Positions 25,712 through 33,434 of a stretch of DNA of 64,000 nt are shown here, piece after piece. A program made the position numbers and the translations under genes. Every line of letters begins with the position of its first letter. Positions within the stretch are counted from its first letter, which is position 1. Source of the stretch: Cyanobacteria bacterium UBA2855 (GTDB lineage Bacteria; Cyanobacteriota; Vampirovibrionia; Gastranaerophilales; Gastranaerophilaceae); assembly GCA_002350725.1 (NCBI GenBank), contig DEFJ01000027.1, positions 38,445 through 102,444 of the forward strand. The letters run 5' to 3'. The notes below the pieces were generated by a model that worked only from the letters and a program-made list of their open reading frames with translations, was not told where the DNA came from and did not search any database.

Positions 25712-26956
25712 ATGGTTGATGCAGTAAATGCGGTAAATGATGCGGTCAGACCAATTCTAAACCGACAAAAAGATTATGCAGTTGATTGGCGGAACCTCAC
25801 GGCAAGTGAGGTATTAGAGCATGCAGGCAAAGGCGAGGATGTTCCTGTAGAAATTTTAAAATGGGCAAAGGACTATTCTAAGCTTGGGGATGTTCCTGAC
25901 GATGTTACGTACGATGCTGCGGGCGGGTTGGCATCTGAAGATGGCGTTTCAAAATCTTTGGCGGAAGGCTCGGAAATATCTGAAGACGAAGCAATTGACA
26001 ATGCCGAAAATACTGATGATGAAAATGATGGTGAAAATCAAGTAGATTTATATGAACAGGGCAAACAATTGTTTGCTCAAAGTAATAGCGATATATCAAC
26101 AGCAGACGATATGGCAGAATCTTCCGAGAGTCATGCGACTAAAGGAGAAGAAGTTGCCGCAGAAGCAGTTAAAAAAGCCGATGATGTTGATAATCAAACA
26201 CGACAAATTCGTCAAGAATATGATGATTTAGTAAAAAAAGTAAAATCAAATCCAAAAGAAGTAGAACCTGCTGATTTAATCAGGTTGGGTGTACTGTCGG
26301 ATAAACTTATAAGTATCGGTAGTGCTGCGCAAAATGTATTGGCTCAAATGGATTTGCAGTTGCAGCAAATAGATGCGGTATTTTCTCAGTATGAACCGAT
26401 ACCTCCTGTTGTAAATCAGACAGGTACGCAAACTGTTGATGTAGGTTCAAGATTGGTTGCGGATGAGCCGGATAATCAGCAAAAGATTGTTACAAGAGCC
26501 GCTGAAAATGCAGGTAGTGATGCGGCAAAGGCTGCGTTGCAAGAAGTTAGAATGTCCGGTTGGAGATTTATTTTTGATAGAAACTTCCGTATGGGATTAC
26601 AGGATATTAAGGCAGGCGGCTCTGCTCTTGATACCTCTGTAAGCAGCCAAGAACGGCTTGATGACTCTAAGAGCAGAAATTCAGTATCTAAAACTGATGT
26701 TGCGGAATCTATTGGTAGAGTTGAAGAAGCAACCTTTGTTGAGGGTACTAATATTGAGATAAACAATGACCAAACAGGAGATAAACAAGCTCGAGGAGAA
26801 GGCAATACCGATAAAAAATCTCAAGACGGTTCACAAACAAAGAGTACAACTAATCATACCGATTTGAACGGGGTTAAAGATTCAACTATATTAACTGATG
26901 CTTTAGAAATTCAACGTCGAAAAGAAATTCGTGGAGAGGGTAAGCAGACTTCATAG
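25712..26956 (+). CDS. Acidic low-complexity protein, unknown function
   Basis: A 414-residue soluble acidic protein without signal peptide or membrane span. Residues 1-65 look folded (VDWRNLTASEVLEHAGKGED). The next 90 are Glu/Asp/Asn-rich and likely disordered, 140-235 form a coiled coil (EAVKKADDVDNQTRQIRQEY onward), and the C terminus is again polar with many Gln/Asn/Lys. No family recognised. The sigma54-type promoter lies 28 bp after its stop. A weak CAGG precedes the start; the 230 bp upstream contain no gene. Confidence 0.6.
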   Translation: MVDAVNAVNDAVRPILNRQKDYAVDWRNLTASEVLEHAGKGEDVPVEILKWAKDYSKLGDVPDDVTYDAAGGLASEDGVSKSLAEGSEISEDEAIDNAENTDDENDGENQVDLYEQGKQLFAQSNSDISTADDMAESSESHATKGEEVAAEAVKKADDVDNQTRQIRQEYDDLVKKVKSNPKEVEPADLIRLGVLSDKLISIGSAAQNVLAQMDLQLQQIDAVFSQYEPIPPVVNQTGTQTVDVGSRLVADEPDNQQKIVTRAAENAGSDAAKAALQEVRMSGWRFIFDRNFRMGLQDIKAGGSALDTSVSSQERLDDSKSRNSVSKTDVAESIGRVEEATFVEGTNIEINNDQTGDKQARGEGNTDKKSQDGSQTKSTTNHTDLNGVKDSTILTDALEIQRRKEIRGEGKQTS

Positions 26957-26983
26957 CCGGTCGGATTTTTTGTTTCAATAATT

Positions 26984-26999
26984 TGGCACGGTGTTTGCA
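26984..26999 (+). promoter_or_regulatory. Sigma54 (RpoN) -24/-12 promoter
   Basis: TGGCACG (26984-26990), 4 nt (GTGT), then TTGCA (26995-26999) matches the sigma54 consensus TGGCACG-N4-TTGCW at every defined position, with the preferred T in front. The expected transcription start is about 27010. No protein gene on the plus strand lies downstream before the convergent GH38 gene ends at 27133. Confidence 0.65.
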
Positions 27000-27009
27000 C
27001 TCTATGCAA

Positions 27010-27130
27010 CTACTAATAAGTAAAGCCGATAGTTTTAGCTATTTCCCGTACTTGAAACAAATTTTGTCGGGTGCTATTTTTTGCACCAACTACTTAGAAT
27101 TTTTTCGTAATTTGGCTTTACAATTGTAAT
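27010..27130 (+). ncRNA. Putative structured RNA transcribed from the sigma54 promoter
   Basis: The roughly 120-bp stretch between the sigma54 site and the GH38 stop contains an outer pair GTAAAGCC (27020-27027) / GGCTTTAC (27114-27121), an inner ATAG/CTAT hairpin near 27030-27043, a self-complementary ACAAATTTTGT near 27057-27067, and GGTGC-N8-GCACC (27070-27087). Nested pairing over the entire segment is what a small RNA would show. No match to a known RNA family is recognised. A 41-codon frame also crosses this segment but would start before the predicted transcript. Expression is unproven. Confidence 0.35.
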
Positions 27131-27132
27131 TA

Positions 27133-29172
27133 TTATAAATCAATTTCTTCTAGCATAAGTTCATCAAAATGTTCTTCCGCTTTTTGAGGTTTGAAAAATC
27201 CTATTGCAAATTCTGCCGTATTTCTGCCTAATTGTTGAGCTTCGGGTACTTCTAACGGAGGCCCTGCCGGTGTTGAACGGCAAGGGTTTTTAGGATTAGA
27301 AATTACTCCTGTTGAACGCAGTAGTGTTACTCTAAGAGATTTTTTGTTTACCTCATATTCTGTTAAACCCTTGGTAATTACCCCAAAGTCTTCAAGTCCG
27401 ACATATCCGCTCATTGGTGCAGTGTTAGTTTTTGCTTCAATCCCTTTTGTTTTTGGTAAGTGTTTTCTTATATCATAATCAGGGTCAAATTGTCTTGTGA
27501 TAATTTCTCCTAAGTCCATTGAATAAGTCTTTTTAACAGGGTTAGAAGTATTAAAAGATACCTGCCATATTTTGTTTTTATATTTATTATTCCAGTCAAT
27601 TCGGAATTTTAGGAGTTTTGAACTTTTATCCAAAAAAACTAATACATCGAAAAATGTTGTTTTAATCTTTAACCCGCATCTGTATTCTCCATTCAGTATT
27701 ATTTCAGAATCAAGAACTGTCGCAAATTTCGGAATATCATTTTTTACAGCACCAAAATTGTAGGTATCACCTTTGTCATCATATCTAATAAAATCGACAG
27801 TTATATCGTTTATTTTTATGTTGCCCGATTTTGTAACTGATAATTTAATATGCGAATTTTCTATAGAATTTTTTGTGATTTTTAATTTGTCAGAGTTTGT
27901 TTTGATTTGTTTAAGATGTTTATAAATTGTTGTATAATCCTCTGTTATCGGTATGCGTTGAGTGTCATACAGAATATCATCAGTAAAACCTTTGCGTGAC
28001 GATATTGTTTGGCAATTTTTTTCTGTTTTATTTACACTTTCAAATTCCATAACAAAACGAGATTGTTTCTCTATATCAAGAAGATATTTTTCAAATTCTT
28101 TCGGATAAATGGAATTTAATTCTTTTAATATTGTTTCGGCAACTTGTATAACCTTTTTGTATCGGGTGATATTTTCGGAATGAACTTCATCCGTTGAGCA
28201 GCCGCAAATCCCGTCATGAGCTTGATTTTTGAGGAGCAGTTTGTATGCATATTCAATTGAAGAGTCATATTTGTTGCCAAAATGTTTTTGTATTTTATCT
28301 GCTATTTTGAGTTTATAACAAGCTATTGCATTGTAGCGTTTTATTTTTGTTCTTGCTGAATAACAACCTTGCAAAATAAATGTCTTGCTGTTATCTTTTA
28401 ATTCATTGTTCCATTCTTGGTTAAAATTGTTTTTAACAAGCTCAAAGTACTTAAATGGGGAAGATAATTCTATCTCGTAGTCCGCTAATAGTTTATTGAC
28501 CTTTCTTATCTGCTCTAAAATATCCGGTTCTATCCCCAAATGGTCGGCGCCTATTGGTAAAAGAAGAGTATCTCCTGATTTTTCTGAGATTTTATCCAAA
28601 TTACCTTTTAACCATTTCGCTTTTTCTTCTATTGTTATAGGTGCAGAAAAAATATCCATAAAGTATCCGCGAATTAGATTAACAGTGTTAATTCCACAAA
28701 ATTTAAACTCCGATGGGATATCCGGACAGCCTCTCCAGACAACGCATTTGTTTATGCCGAATTTCTTAAAAATATGAGGAATGTTTTGGCTATGCCCAAA
28801 AGTATCTGCCAAATAGCCTATAAAATCTTTACAACCAAATTCTTTTGATATTTTTAGTCCGATTTCGAGATTTTTTTCAAAACATTCTTTTGTAGTCAAA
28901 TATTCATCAACCAGTGTGTAACAAGGTCCTATATAGAGCTTGTTAGCTTTTATTAATTTTCGAATGGTTAATTCTTTTTCGGGTCTGATTTCCAAATAAT
29001 CCAATAATGCAGAAACTTGCCCGTCAAAATAAAATGAAGGTATTTTTTCGGCTTCTAATAAATCCAGTACATTATCAAAAACTCTTATAAGTCTGAGTCT
29101 AAAAACCTCAAACTCCCGATACCACTCCCTGTCCCAATGAGTATGTAAATAAGCAATAACTTTCTTTTTCAT
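27133..29172 (-). CDS. Glycoside hydrolase family 38 (alpha-mannosidase type)
   Basis: A 679-residue GH38 enzyme, shorter than the usual 800-1000. The Zn/active-site motif HTHWDREW is at the N terminus, the nucleophile Asp is in YLADTFGHSQNIP, and the helical three-bundle region contains NQAHDGICGCSTDEVH with the Asp/His Zn ligands. The C-terminal beta domains are cut down and end IGFFKPQKAEEHFDELML. It would release alpha-mannosyl residues or act on mannosylglycerate; no signal peptide is present, so it is cytoplasmic. The ATG at 29172 is favoured over 29208 because the promoter's -10 box ends 7 nt upstream. Confidence 0.87.
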   Translation of the reverse strand: MKKKVIAYLHTHWDREWYREFEVFRLRLIRVFDNVLDLLEAEKIPSFYFDGQVSALLDYLEIRPEKELTIRKLIKANKLYIGPCYTLVDEYLTTKECFEKNLEIGLKISKEFGCKDFIGYLADTFGHSQNIPHIFKKFGINKCVVWRGCPDIPSEFKFCGINTVNLIRGYFMDIFSAPITIEEKAKWLKGNLDKISEKSGDTLLLPIGADHLGIEPDILEQIRKVNKLLADYEIELSSPFKYFELVKNNFNQEWNNELKDNSKTFILQGCYSARTKIKRYNAIACYKLKIADKIQKHFGNKYDSSIEYAYKLLLKNQAHDGICGCSTDEVHSENITRYKKVIQVAETILKELNSIYPKEFEKYLLDIEKQSRFVMEFESVNKTEKNCQTISSRKGFTDDILYDTQRIPITEDYTTIYKHLKQIKTNSDKLKITKNSIENSHIKLSVTKSGNIKINDITVDFIRYDDKGDTYNFGAVKNDIPKFATVLDSEIILNGEYRCGLKIKTTFFDVLVFLDKSSKLLKFRIDWNNKYKNKIWQVSFNTSNPVKKTYSMDLGEIITRQFDPDYDIRKHLPKTKGIEAKTNTAPMSGYVGLEDFGVITKGLTEYEVNKKSLRVTLLRSTGVISNPKNPCRSTPAGPPLEVPEAQQLGRNTAEFAIGFFKPQKAEEHFDELMLEEIDL

Positions 29173-29179
29173 ATCGATA

Positions 29180-29208
29180 ATTATAACTGTTTTCTTATTT
29201 GTTGGCAA
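29180..29208 (-). promoter_or_regulatory. Sigma70 promoter for leaderless GH38 gene
   Basis: On the minus strand TTGCCA (29208..29203), a 17-bp spacer, TATAAT (29185..29180) and then 7 nt to the ATG at 29172. It lies just after the queA stop, separating the GH38 gene from the yidC-queA operon. Confidence 0.65.
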
Positions 29209-29229
29209 ATTTATATTATATCAGGTTTT

Positions 29230-30285
29230 CTAACTGATAAACATACAATCTCCATAACTGAAAAATCTGTATTTATTTTCTATTGCCTGTTTATAAGCCT
29301 CAAAAATAAAATCTTTGCCGGCAAAGGCGCTTACAAGCATCAGTAATGTTGATTTCGGCAAATGGAAATTTGTAATCATCCCGTCTACAACCCCAAAATT
29401 ATATGGCGGATAAATAAACAATTCGGAGCTGTCTTTGCAGGCTATAATTTTTCCGTATTTTTTATAACAAGTTTCAAGCGTTCTGACTGAAGTTGTCCCG
29501 ATTGCTATAACTTTTTTGCCTAAATTTTTAGCATTGTTGATTGCTTCTGCGGCTTCTTGAGTTATTTCAAATTCCTCGGAATGCATTTTATGTTCTTCTA
29601 TAATTTCTGTTTTTACGGGTCTGAATGTTCCCATACCGACATTTAGCGTAACGTATATAATCTCGACACCCTTAGCTTTTAATTTCTCAAGAATTTCTTC
29701 CGTAAAATGCAGACCTGCTGTTGGAGCTGCAACTGAACCTTCATCTTCAGCGTATACGGTTTGATATCTTTCAAAATCTAATTTCTTTATATCTTCAGAT
29801 TGCATTTTTCTTTCAATATACGGAGGAAGCGGAATATTCCCTACTCTATGTAAAATATCCATCAATTCTCCGTTAAAAATAAGTTCAACCTGCCATTCAC
29901 CTACATCTTCAAGCGGCTTAATTACCTTTGCAGATAACTCATTGCTTATTTTTATCATTGTATTTGGCTTAACACGTTTTGAAGGTTTTATCAAGCAATC
30001 CCATATTTTATCGCTGTTATTGTCTGCTTTTTTGAGCAAAAATATTTCAATTTTTGCTCCTGTTTCTTCCTTTATTCCGTACAATCTCGCAGGGATAACT
30101 TTTGTGTTATTCAGAACTAAAACAGAATTGTTATCAATCATATCTGCAAAATCGTAAAAATGCTTATGCTCAATAGTGTTTTTGTTTCTGTCTAAAACCA
30201 TCATTTTAGAGTTTTGACGTTTATCTGCCGGAAATTGTGCAATTAATTCTTCAGGTAAATTGTAATCGTATTCCGATAGTAGCAT
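29230..30285 (-). CDS. queA: tRNA preQ1(34) S-adenosylmethionine ribosyltransferase-isomerase
   Basis: A 351-residue QueA. Family signatures: N-terminal YDLPEELIAQFPADKR-like YNLPEELIAQFPADKR, VLNNTKVIPARLYG, SVAAPTAGLHFTEEILEKL, LNVGMGTFRPVKTE and ITNFHLPKSTLLMLVSAFAG. It adds the epoxycyclopentanediol to preQ1 in the tRNA wobble position during queuosine synthesis. The ATG begins a base after the yidC stop, so the two are coupled. Other queuosine genes are not in the window. Confidence 0.96.
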   Translation of the reverse strand: MLLSEYDYNLPEELIAQFPADKRQNSKMMVLDRNKNTIEHKHFYDFADMIDNNSVLVLNNTKVIPARLYGIKEETGAKIEIFLLKKADNNSDKIWDCLIKPSKRVKPNTMIKISNELSAKVIKPLEDVGEWQVELIFNGELMDILHRVGNIPLPPYIERKMQSEDIKKLDFERYQTVYAEDEGSVAAPTAGLHFTEEILEKLKAKGVEIIYVTLNVGMGTFRPVKTEIIEEHKMHSEEFEITQEAAEAINNAKNLGKKVIAIGTTSVRTLETCYKKYGKIIACKDSSELFIYPPYNFGVVDGMITNFHLPKSTLLMLVSAFAGKDFIFEAYKQAIENKYRFFSYGDCMFIS

Positions 30286-30286
30286 T

Positions 30287-31381
30287 TTAGTTTTCTTTCG
30301 TTACATTTTTAGCGTTTGCTAAATCAATATCGCTTACAGATTCTTTTTTTGCTGCTTCTTCAGCATCAATTTGTTTATTAACAATAACTGTTTGGATTAT
30401 TTGAACAATGTTACTTACAATTAAATATATAAATACGCCGGCAGGTATCGGAATCATGATGAATGTTGCCATAATCATAACAGGCATGATTGTTCCCATT
30501 GATTTTTGGATAGCCTGTTGCGATGGATCCATTGCCTCTTTGTTTTTGTTGTTCATTGCCATCATGAATTTTTGAGAAAGCCACATTGTCAATCCGAATA
30601 TTGCAATAAGTGCAAGTACATCCCAGTGTAAAGATTTATTCACAGGTATTGTCGGAACAGAAGCTACAAGCAAACCGTCTTGACGATTAAATGTAACCGT
30701 TTCATTTTCTTTTGTACTTATATCAGTAATGGTAAGTTCTGCTTTTTGAACTTTTTCCAGCTGAGAAAATTTCATATCAAGATGATCTAAATCAATTTTT
30801 AAATCCATATTTTCGCCAGGCTTAATATCACCTTGTACTACCAGTGCTTTTCTAGGATTGTCAATTTTTACGTTTTCAATGGCTTCGTCAGAATCAAGCA
30901 GATAAACTTTTGCCACTTTACCCGCCATGAATTGATCGGAATGTGATACTCCCATCTTGCCATCGTTTGAGATGCCTGCATTTGCTCTTAATGTGGTATC
31001 CAATCTGTTAATAAAGAGGAATTTTGAATCCCCCGCAATTTGAATGAATTGAGGACTCATTAGTGATGAATATAATAAAATAAATATAGGCATTTGTATT
31101 AAAAGAGGTAAGCATCCGCCCATAGGGTTGAATTTATGCTCTTTATAAAATTCCATCATTTTTTGCTGCATCATTTGAGGATTGCTTTTGTATCTGTCTT
31201 GAATAGCTTTTAACTTCGGTTGAAGAGTTTGCATAGCTCTCATGTTTCTTTGTTGAGAAACATTGAACGGCCATAAACATGCTCTCATAATTAAGGTTAG
31301 TAATACTATTGCAATACCGTAGCTTCCGCAAAAAGCTGCTAATAATTTTAAAACTTTTATGGTTAGTGTAACGAAATCCAT
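30287..31381 (-). CDS. yidC: YidC/Oxa1 membrane insertase with enlarged extracytoplasmic loop
   Basis: A 364-residue insertase. Core span 1 (GSYGIAIVLLTLIMRACLWPF) has the conserved Arg, followed by the cytoplasmic helical hairpin (MRAMQTLQPKLKAIQDRYK...) and span 2 (LPLLIQMPIFILLYSSL). Between spans 2 and 3 there is an insertion of about 130 residues (about 120-245) predicted to be beta-rich and extracytoplasmic, where most YidC proteins have a short loop. Spans 3-5 follow (ALIAIFGLTMWLS; IMPVMIMATFIMIPIPAGV; SNIVQIIQTVIV). No N-terminal signal-anchor or E. coli P1 domain is present. SD AGAGGA. It is unlinked from rpmH-rnpA, its usual neighbours, which are 31 kb away. Confidence 0.93.
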   Translation of the reverse strand: MDFVTLTIKVLKLLAAFCGSYGIAIVLLTLIMRACLWPFNVSQQRNMRAMQTLQPKLKAIQDRYKSNPQMMQQKMMEFYKEHKFNPMGGCLPLLIQMPIFILLYSSLMSPQFIQIAGDSKFLFINRLDTTLRANAGISNDGKMGVSHSDQFMAGKVAKVYLLDSDEAIENVKIDNPRKALVVQGDIKPGENMDLKIDLDHLDMKFSQLEKVQKAELTITDISTKENETVTFNRQDGLLVASVPTIPVNKSLHWDVLALIAIFGLTMWLSQKFMMAMNNKNKEAMDPSQQAIQKSMGTIMPVMIMATFIMIPIPAGVFIYLIVSNIVQIIQTVIVNKQIDAEEAAKKESVSDIDLANAKNVTKEN

Positions 31382-31559
31382 CCCTAATCCTCTTCTTAAT
31401 TTATAAACATTTCTCTATACAAAGTATTATAAAATAGTATCTAAGTCAACAAAGAGTAAATCTTTGTAAATTTATTAAGCTTTGTAACTCTATATAAAAA
31501 AATAGGCAATTTTAATTGTTGATAATCTTTATATTTTTGAAAATTTAAAAGGAGATAAA

Positions 31560-33026
31560 ATGATTACATCAGTATTGCCATCAAGTATTAAGTCGTGTTA
31601 TCAAAAATCGGCAAATAAAAACGAACCTAAGTATGCCATTAATTTGCAACCTTCCGATAAAGTTTCCTTTAGCGGTGCAATGAAGGTTTTGTCAAATCCG
31701 CTGGATAAAGCAATGGTCGAGATATTATCAACAGATTTGAAACTTAATGGTGATGAAGTAAGAAAACTAAAAAATTTAGTCTGGGATTATCTAAGGAAGT
31801 ATAAAATAAGCTCCCTAGGCGATCATGGCGGTGAGGAATTTTTTAATGAACAAGTTGAATTGTCCGAAGCAATATGTAACAAACTAAAAATTCAAGATGA
31901 ATACATAAGAGAATATGTAGGAGTAGAAGTTATTAACAGAGCTGATAAAGGTGAGAATTATATTCCATACGGGATGAAAGAATTTGATAAACAAAAAGCT
32001 CTTGAAGAAAGCTTTGCAAAATCCTTTAAAATTGGTGGTGTTGCAAACAGCTTCGGTAAATTAATGTCAAAAATGGCAGATGATGATATGTATGCTCATA
32101 TTTGTAAAGCTTTAAGATTTAACACTGAGGAATGTGTCGCTTTTAGAGGAGCCGTTGATAAATTTTTAAGAGAGAATAATATTGAAAAAATTGAAGATAT
32201 GGCAGGCGAAGATTTCTTATGTGAACAAGCTGAATTGGCTACTCTTTTGGAACGGAAATTTAATCTTAGTGAAGATGAAACTACGCTTGTTAATTGGGAA
32301 TTGATTGCACGTGCTAATTCAAAAATGGGCATGGACTACAGCCCTGAAACTTCAGTGTATGTGAAAGATAGAAGACCGCTTATTAGTGTTGTTGAAAATT
32401 TAGGGTTTGATTATGCAGAAGAACCGTTAAAGCAAAATAGCAGTTTATTCCGCAGACCTGCTAAAATGTTTTCAACTTCTTTATACCGAATTATGGATAA
32501 AGAAGCCAATGAACGCGGTTTTAAATATATTTTCGATATCTTTAATCCGGATAATAATCCTCTAAAATCAGAAAGTTATAAATTTATAATGAATTCAAAA
32601 TTGTCGAATAATGATGCAAATGATCTGGTAATCAAACTTGTCGAAATGTCCGAGTGTCATGAAGAATATGCAAAAGATTTGCCAAAGCATGTGATGCGTG
32701 ATAATTTTTATGCAGATATAAAAGATATGATGATGACAGATAAGATTATAGGTGCATTTTCTATCGATAATAATTGTTCAAAAGTGCTGAAAGAAATGAT
32801 ATCCAAAATTCACCCCGCACATGTATCAGATGGAGAGGCATATTCTTTACAAAGAGTTGCATATGAAATTGCGGATAAATTCAAATTACCGGTAGGAGCA
32901 GAGGAAAAGATAGTAAAAAGTATGCAAGAAATCCAATCTGCACCGGAAAAAGAGGCTGATGCATATTTTATAAAACGACTTTCAAATGCTTCTGCGGAAT
33001 ACGATAGTTTGTCAGAAGGAATATAA
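31560..33026 (+). CDS. Repeat protein with N-terminal FSG motif, unknown function
   Basis: A 488-residue protein with no signal peptide. Residues 34-40 read KVSFSGA, one of the F-[TS]-[SG] tags seen in several large proteins here. The body contains two clear tandem copies of a helical domain, at about 50-138 and 175-263, sharing the pattern GEEFFNEQVEL / GEDFLCEQAEL and RADKGENY / RANSKMGMDY. A weaker third copy may lie near 390-470 (YSLQRVAYEIADKFKLP). Function unknown. SD AAAGGAG precedes the ATG, and a strong hairpin follows 32 bp after the stop. Confidence 0.7.
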   Translation: MITSVLPSSIKSCYQKSANKNEPKYAINLQPSDKVSFSGAMKVLSNPLDKAMVEILSTDLKLNGDEVRKLKNLVWDYLRKYKISSLGDHGGEEFFNEQVELSEAICNKLKIQDEYIREYVGVEVINRADKGENYIPYGMKEFDKQKALEESFAKSFKIGGVANSFGKLMSKMADDDMYAHICKALRFNTEECVAFRGAVDKFLRENNIEKIEDMAGEDFLCEQAELATLLERKFNLSEDETTLVNWELIARANSKMGMDYSPETSVYVKDRRPLISVVENLGFDYAEEPLKQNSSLFRRPAKMFSTSLYRIMDKEANERGFKYIFDIFNPDNNPLKSESYKFIMNSKLSNNDANDLVIKLVEMSECHEEYAKDLPKHVMRDNFYADIKDMMMTDKIIGAFSIDNNCSKVLKEMISKIHPAHVSDGEAYSLQRVAYEIADKFKLPVGAEEKIVKSMQEIQSAPEKEADAYFIKRLSNASAEYDSLSEGI

Positions 33027-33046
33027 ATTTCCAAATATAAAAATTT

Positions 33047-33106
33047 AAGTCTCAAGAAAAAAGACTAATCGAATAGATTAGTCTTTTCTGTAAATGGTCG
33101 GGATGA
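33047..33106. repeat. Direct repeat copy 1: terminator plus tRNA-Pro 3' end
   Basis: This 60-bp segment is identical to 33219-33278, offset by 172 bp. It contains the 12-bp-stem terminator and, at its right end on the minus strand, the last 12 nt of tRNA-Pro (TCATCCCGACCA), without the rest of a tRNA. Confidence 0.92.
33059..33087. terminator. Bidirectional terminator (repeat copy 1)
   Basis: AAAAGACTAATC-gaata-GATTAGTCTTTT: a perfect 12-bp stem with A/T tracts on both sides. It serves as terminator for the 488-residue protein gene. Confidence 0.85.
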
Positions 33107-33218
33107 TACCGATATCGTAGGCGAAGAATGAGCCGTACGAGAGAGGTATGCAGCCAGCAAGTTTTTAGCAACCGCAGGTTGCGTAAAAAACTGCGTGCGT
33201 GCTCACGATGTAATCGAC
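33107..33218. repeat. 112-bp GC-richer insert between the direct repeats
   Basis: The segment is close to 50% G+C, clearly above its surroundings. It is centred on an imperfect hairpin: AGTTTTTaGCAACC (33160-33173), loop GCA, GGTTGCgtAAAAAACT (33177-33192), with further GC-rich complementarity outside. No start codon with a reading frame longer than about 45 codons. The first bases after the repeat differ from the tRNA sequence, so this is not a second tRNA. It looks like a small palindromic element or integration remnant; no family recognised. Confidence 0.5.
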
Positions 33219-33278
33219 AAGTCTCAAGAAAAAAGACTAATCGAATAGATTAGTCTTTTCTGTAAATGGTCGGGATGA
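33219..33278. repeat. Direct repeat copy 2: terminator plus tRNA-Pro 3' end
   Basis: Exact copy of 33047-33106. In this copy the tRNA-Pro gene is complete and the hairpin acts as its terminator on the minus strand. Confidence 0.92.
33231..33259. terminator. Terminator of tRNA-Pro (repeat copy 2)
   Basis: Same 12-bp perfect stem as at 33059-33087, now 8 bp beyond the tRNA CCA end on the minus strand with a T tract. Confidence 0.85.
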
Positions 33279-33343
33279 CACGATTTGAACGTGCGACCCC
33301 CTCGTCCCAAGCGAGGTGCGCTACCAAACTGCGCTACATCCCG
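33267..33343 (-). tRNA. tRNA-Pro(TGG)
   Basis: Read on the minus strand: acceptor CGGGATG pairs with CATCCCG, D arm GCGC-AGTTTGGTA-GCGC, anticodon stem CCTCG/CGAGG with loop CTTGGGA (anticodon TGG), T arm GCACG-TTCAAAT-CGTGT, discriminator A and an encoded CCA at 33269..33267. All arms pair well. Its 3' end is duplicated 172 bp downstream. Confidence 0.97.
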
Positions 33344-33434
33344 GGGTCAAAAGAACCAAATATTTCATTTGGCGGATGTTAATCCGATACTGAAATTCTA
33401 GTGTAAACATATTTCAAAGTCAAGCAGTTATTTA

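Noticed and set aside
27004..27129. 41-codon frame in the sigma54-associated interval
   Set aside because: It starts upstream of the predicted transcription start and has no Shine-Dalgarno; the sequence is better explained as structured RNA.
29203..29208. TGGCAA as a sigma54 -24 element
   Set aside because: No TTGC at the -12 position; on the other strand it is the TTGCCA -35 box of the GH38 promoter.
33092..33130. Possible second tRNA-Pro in repeat copy 1
   Set aside because: Only the 3' terminal 12 nt are present; the T arm, anticodon arm and acceptor 5' strand do not follow.
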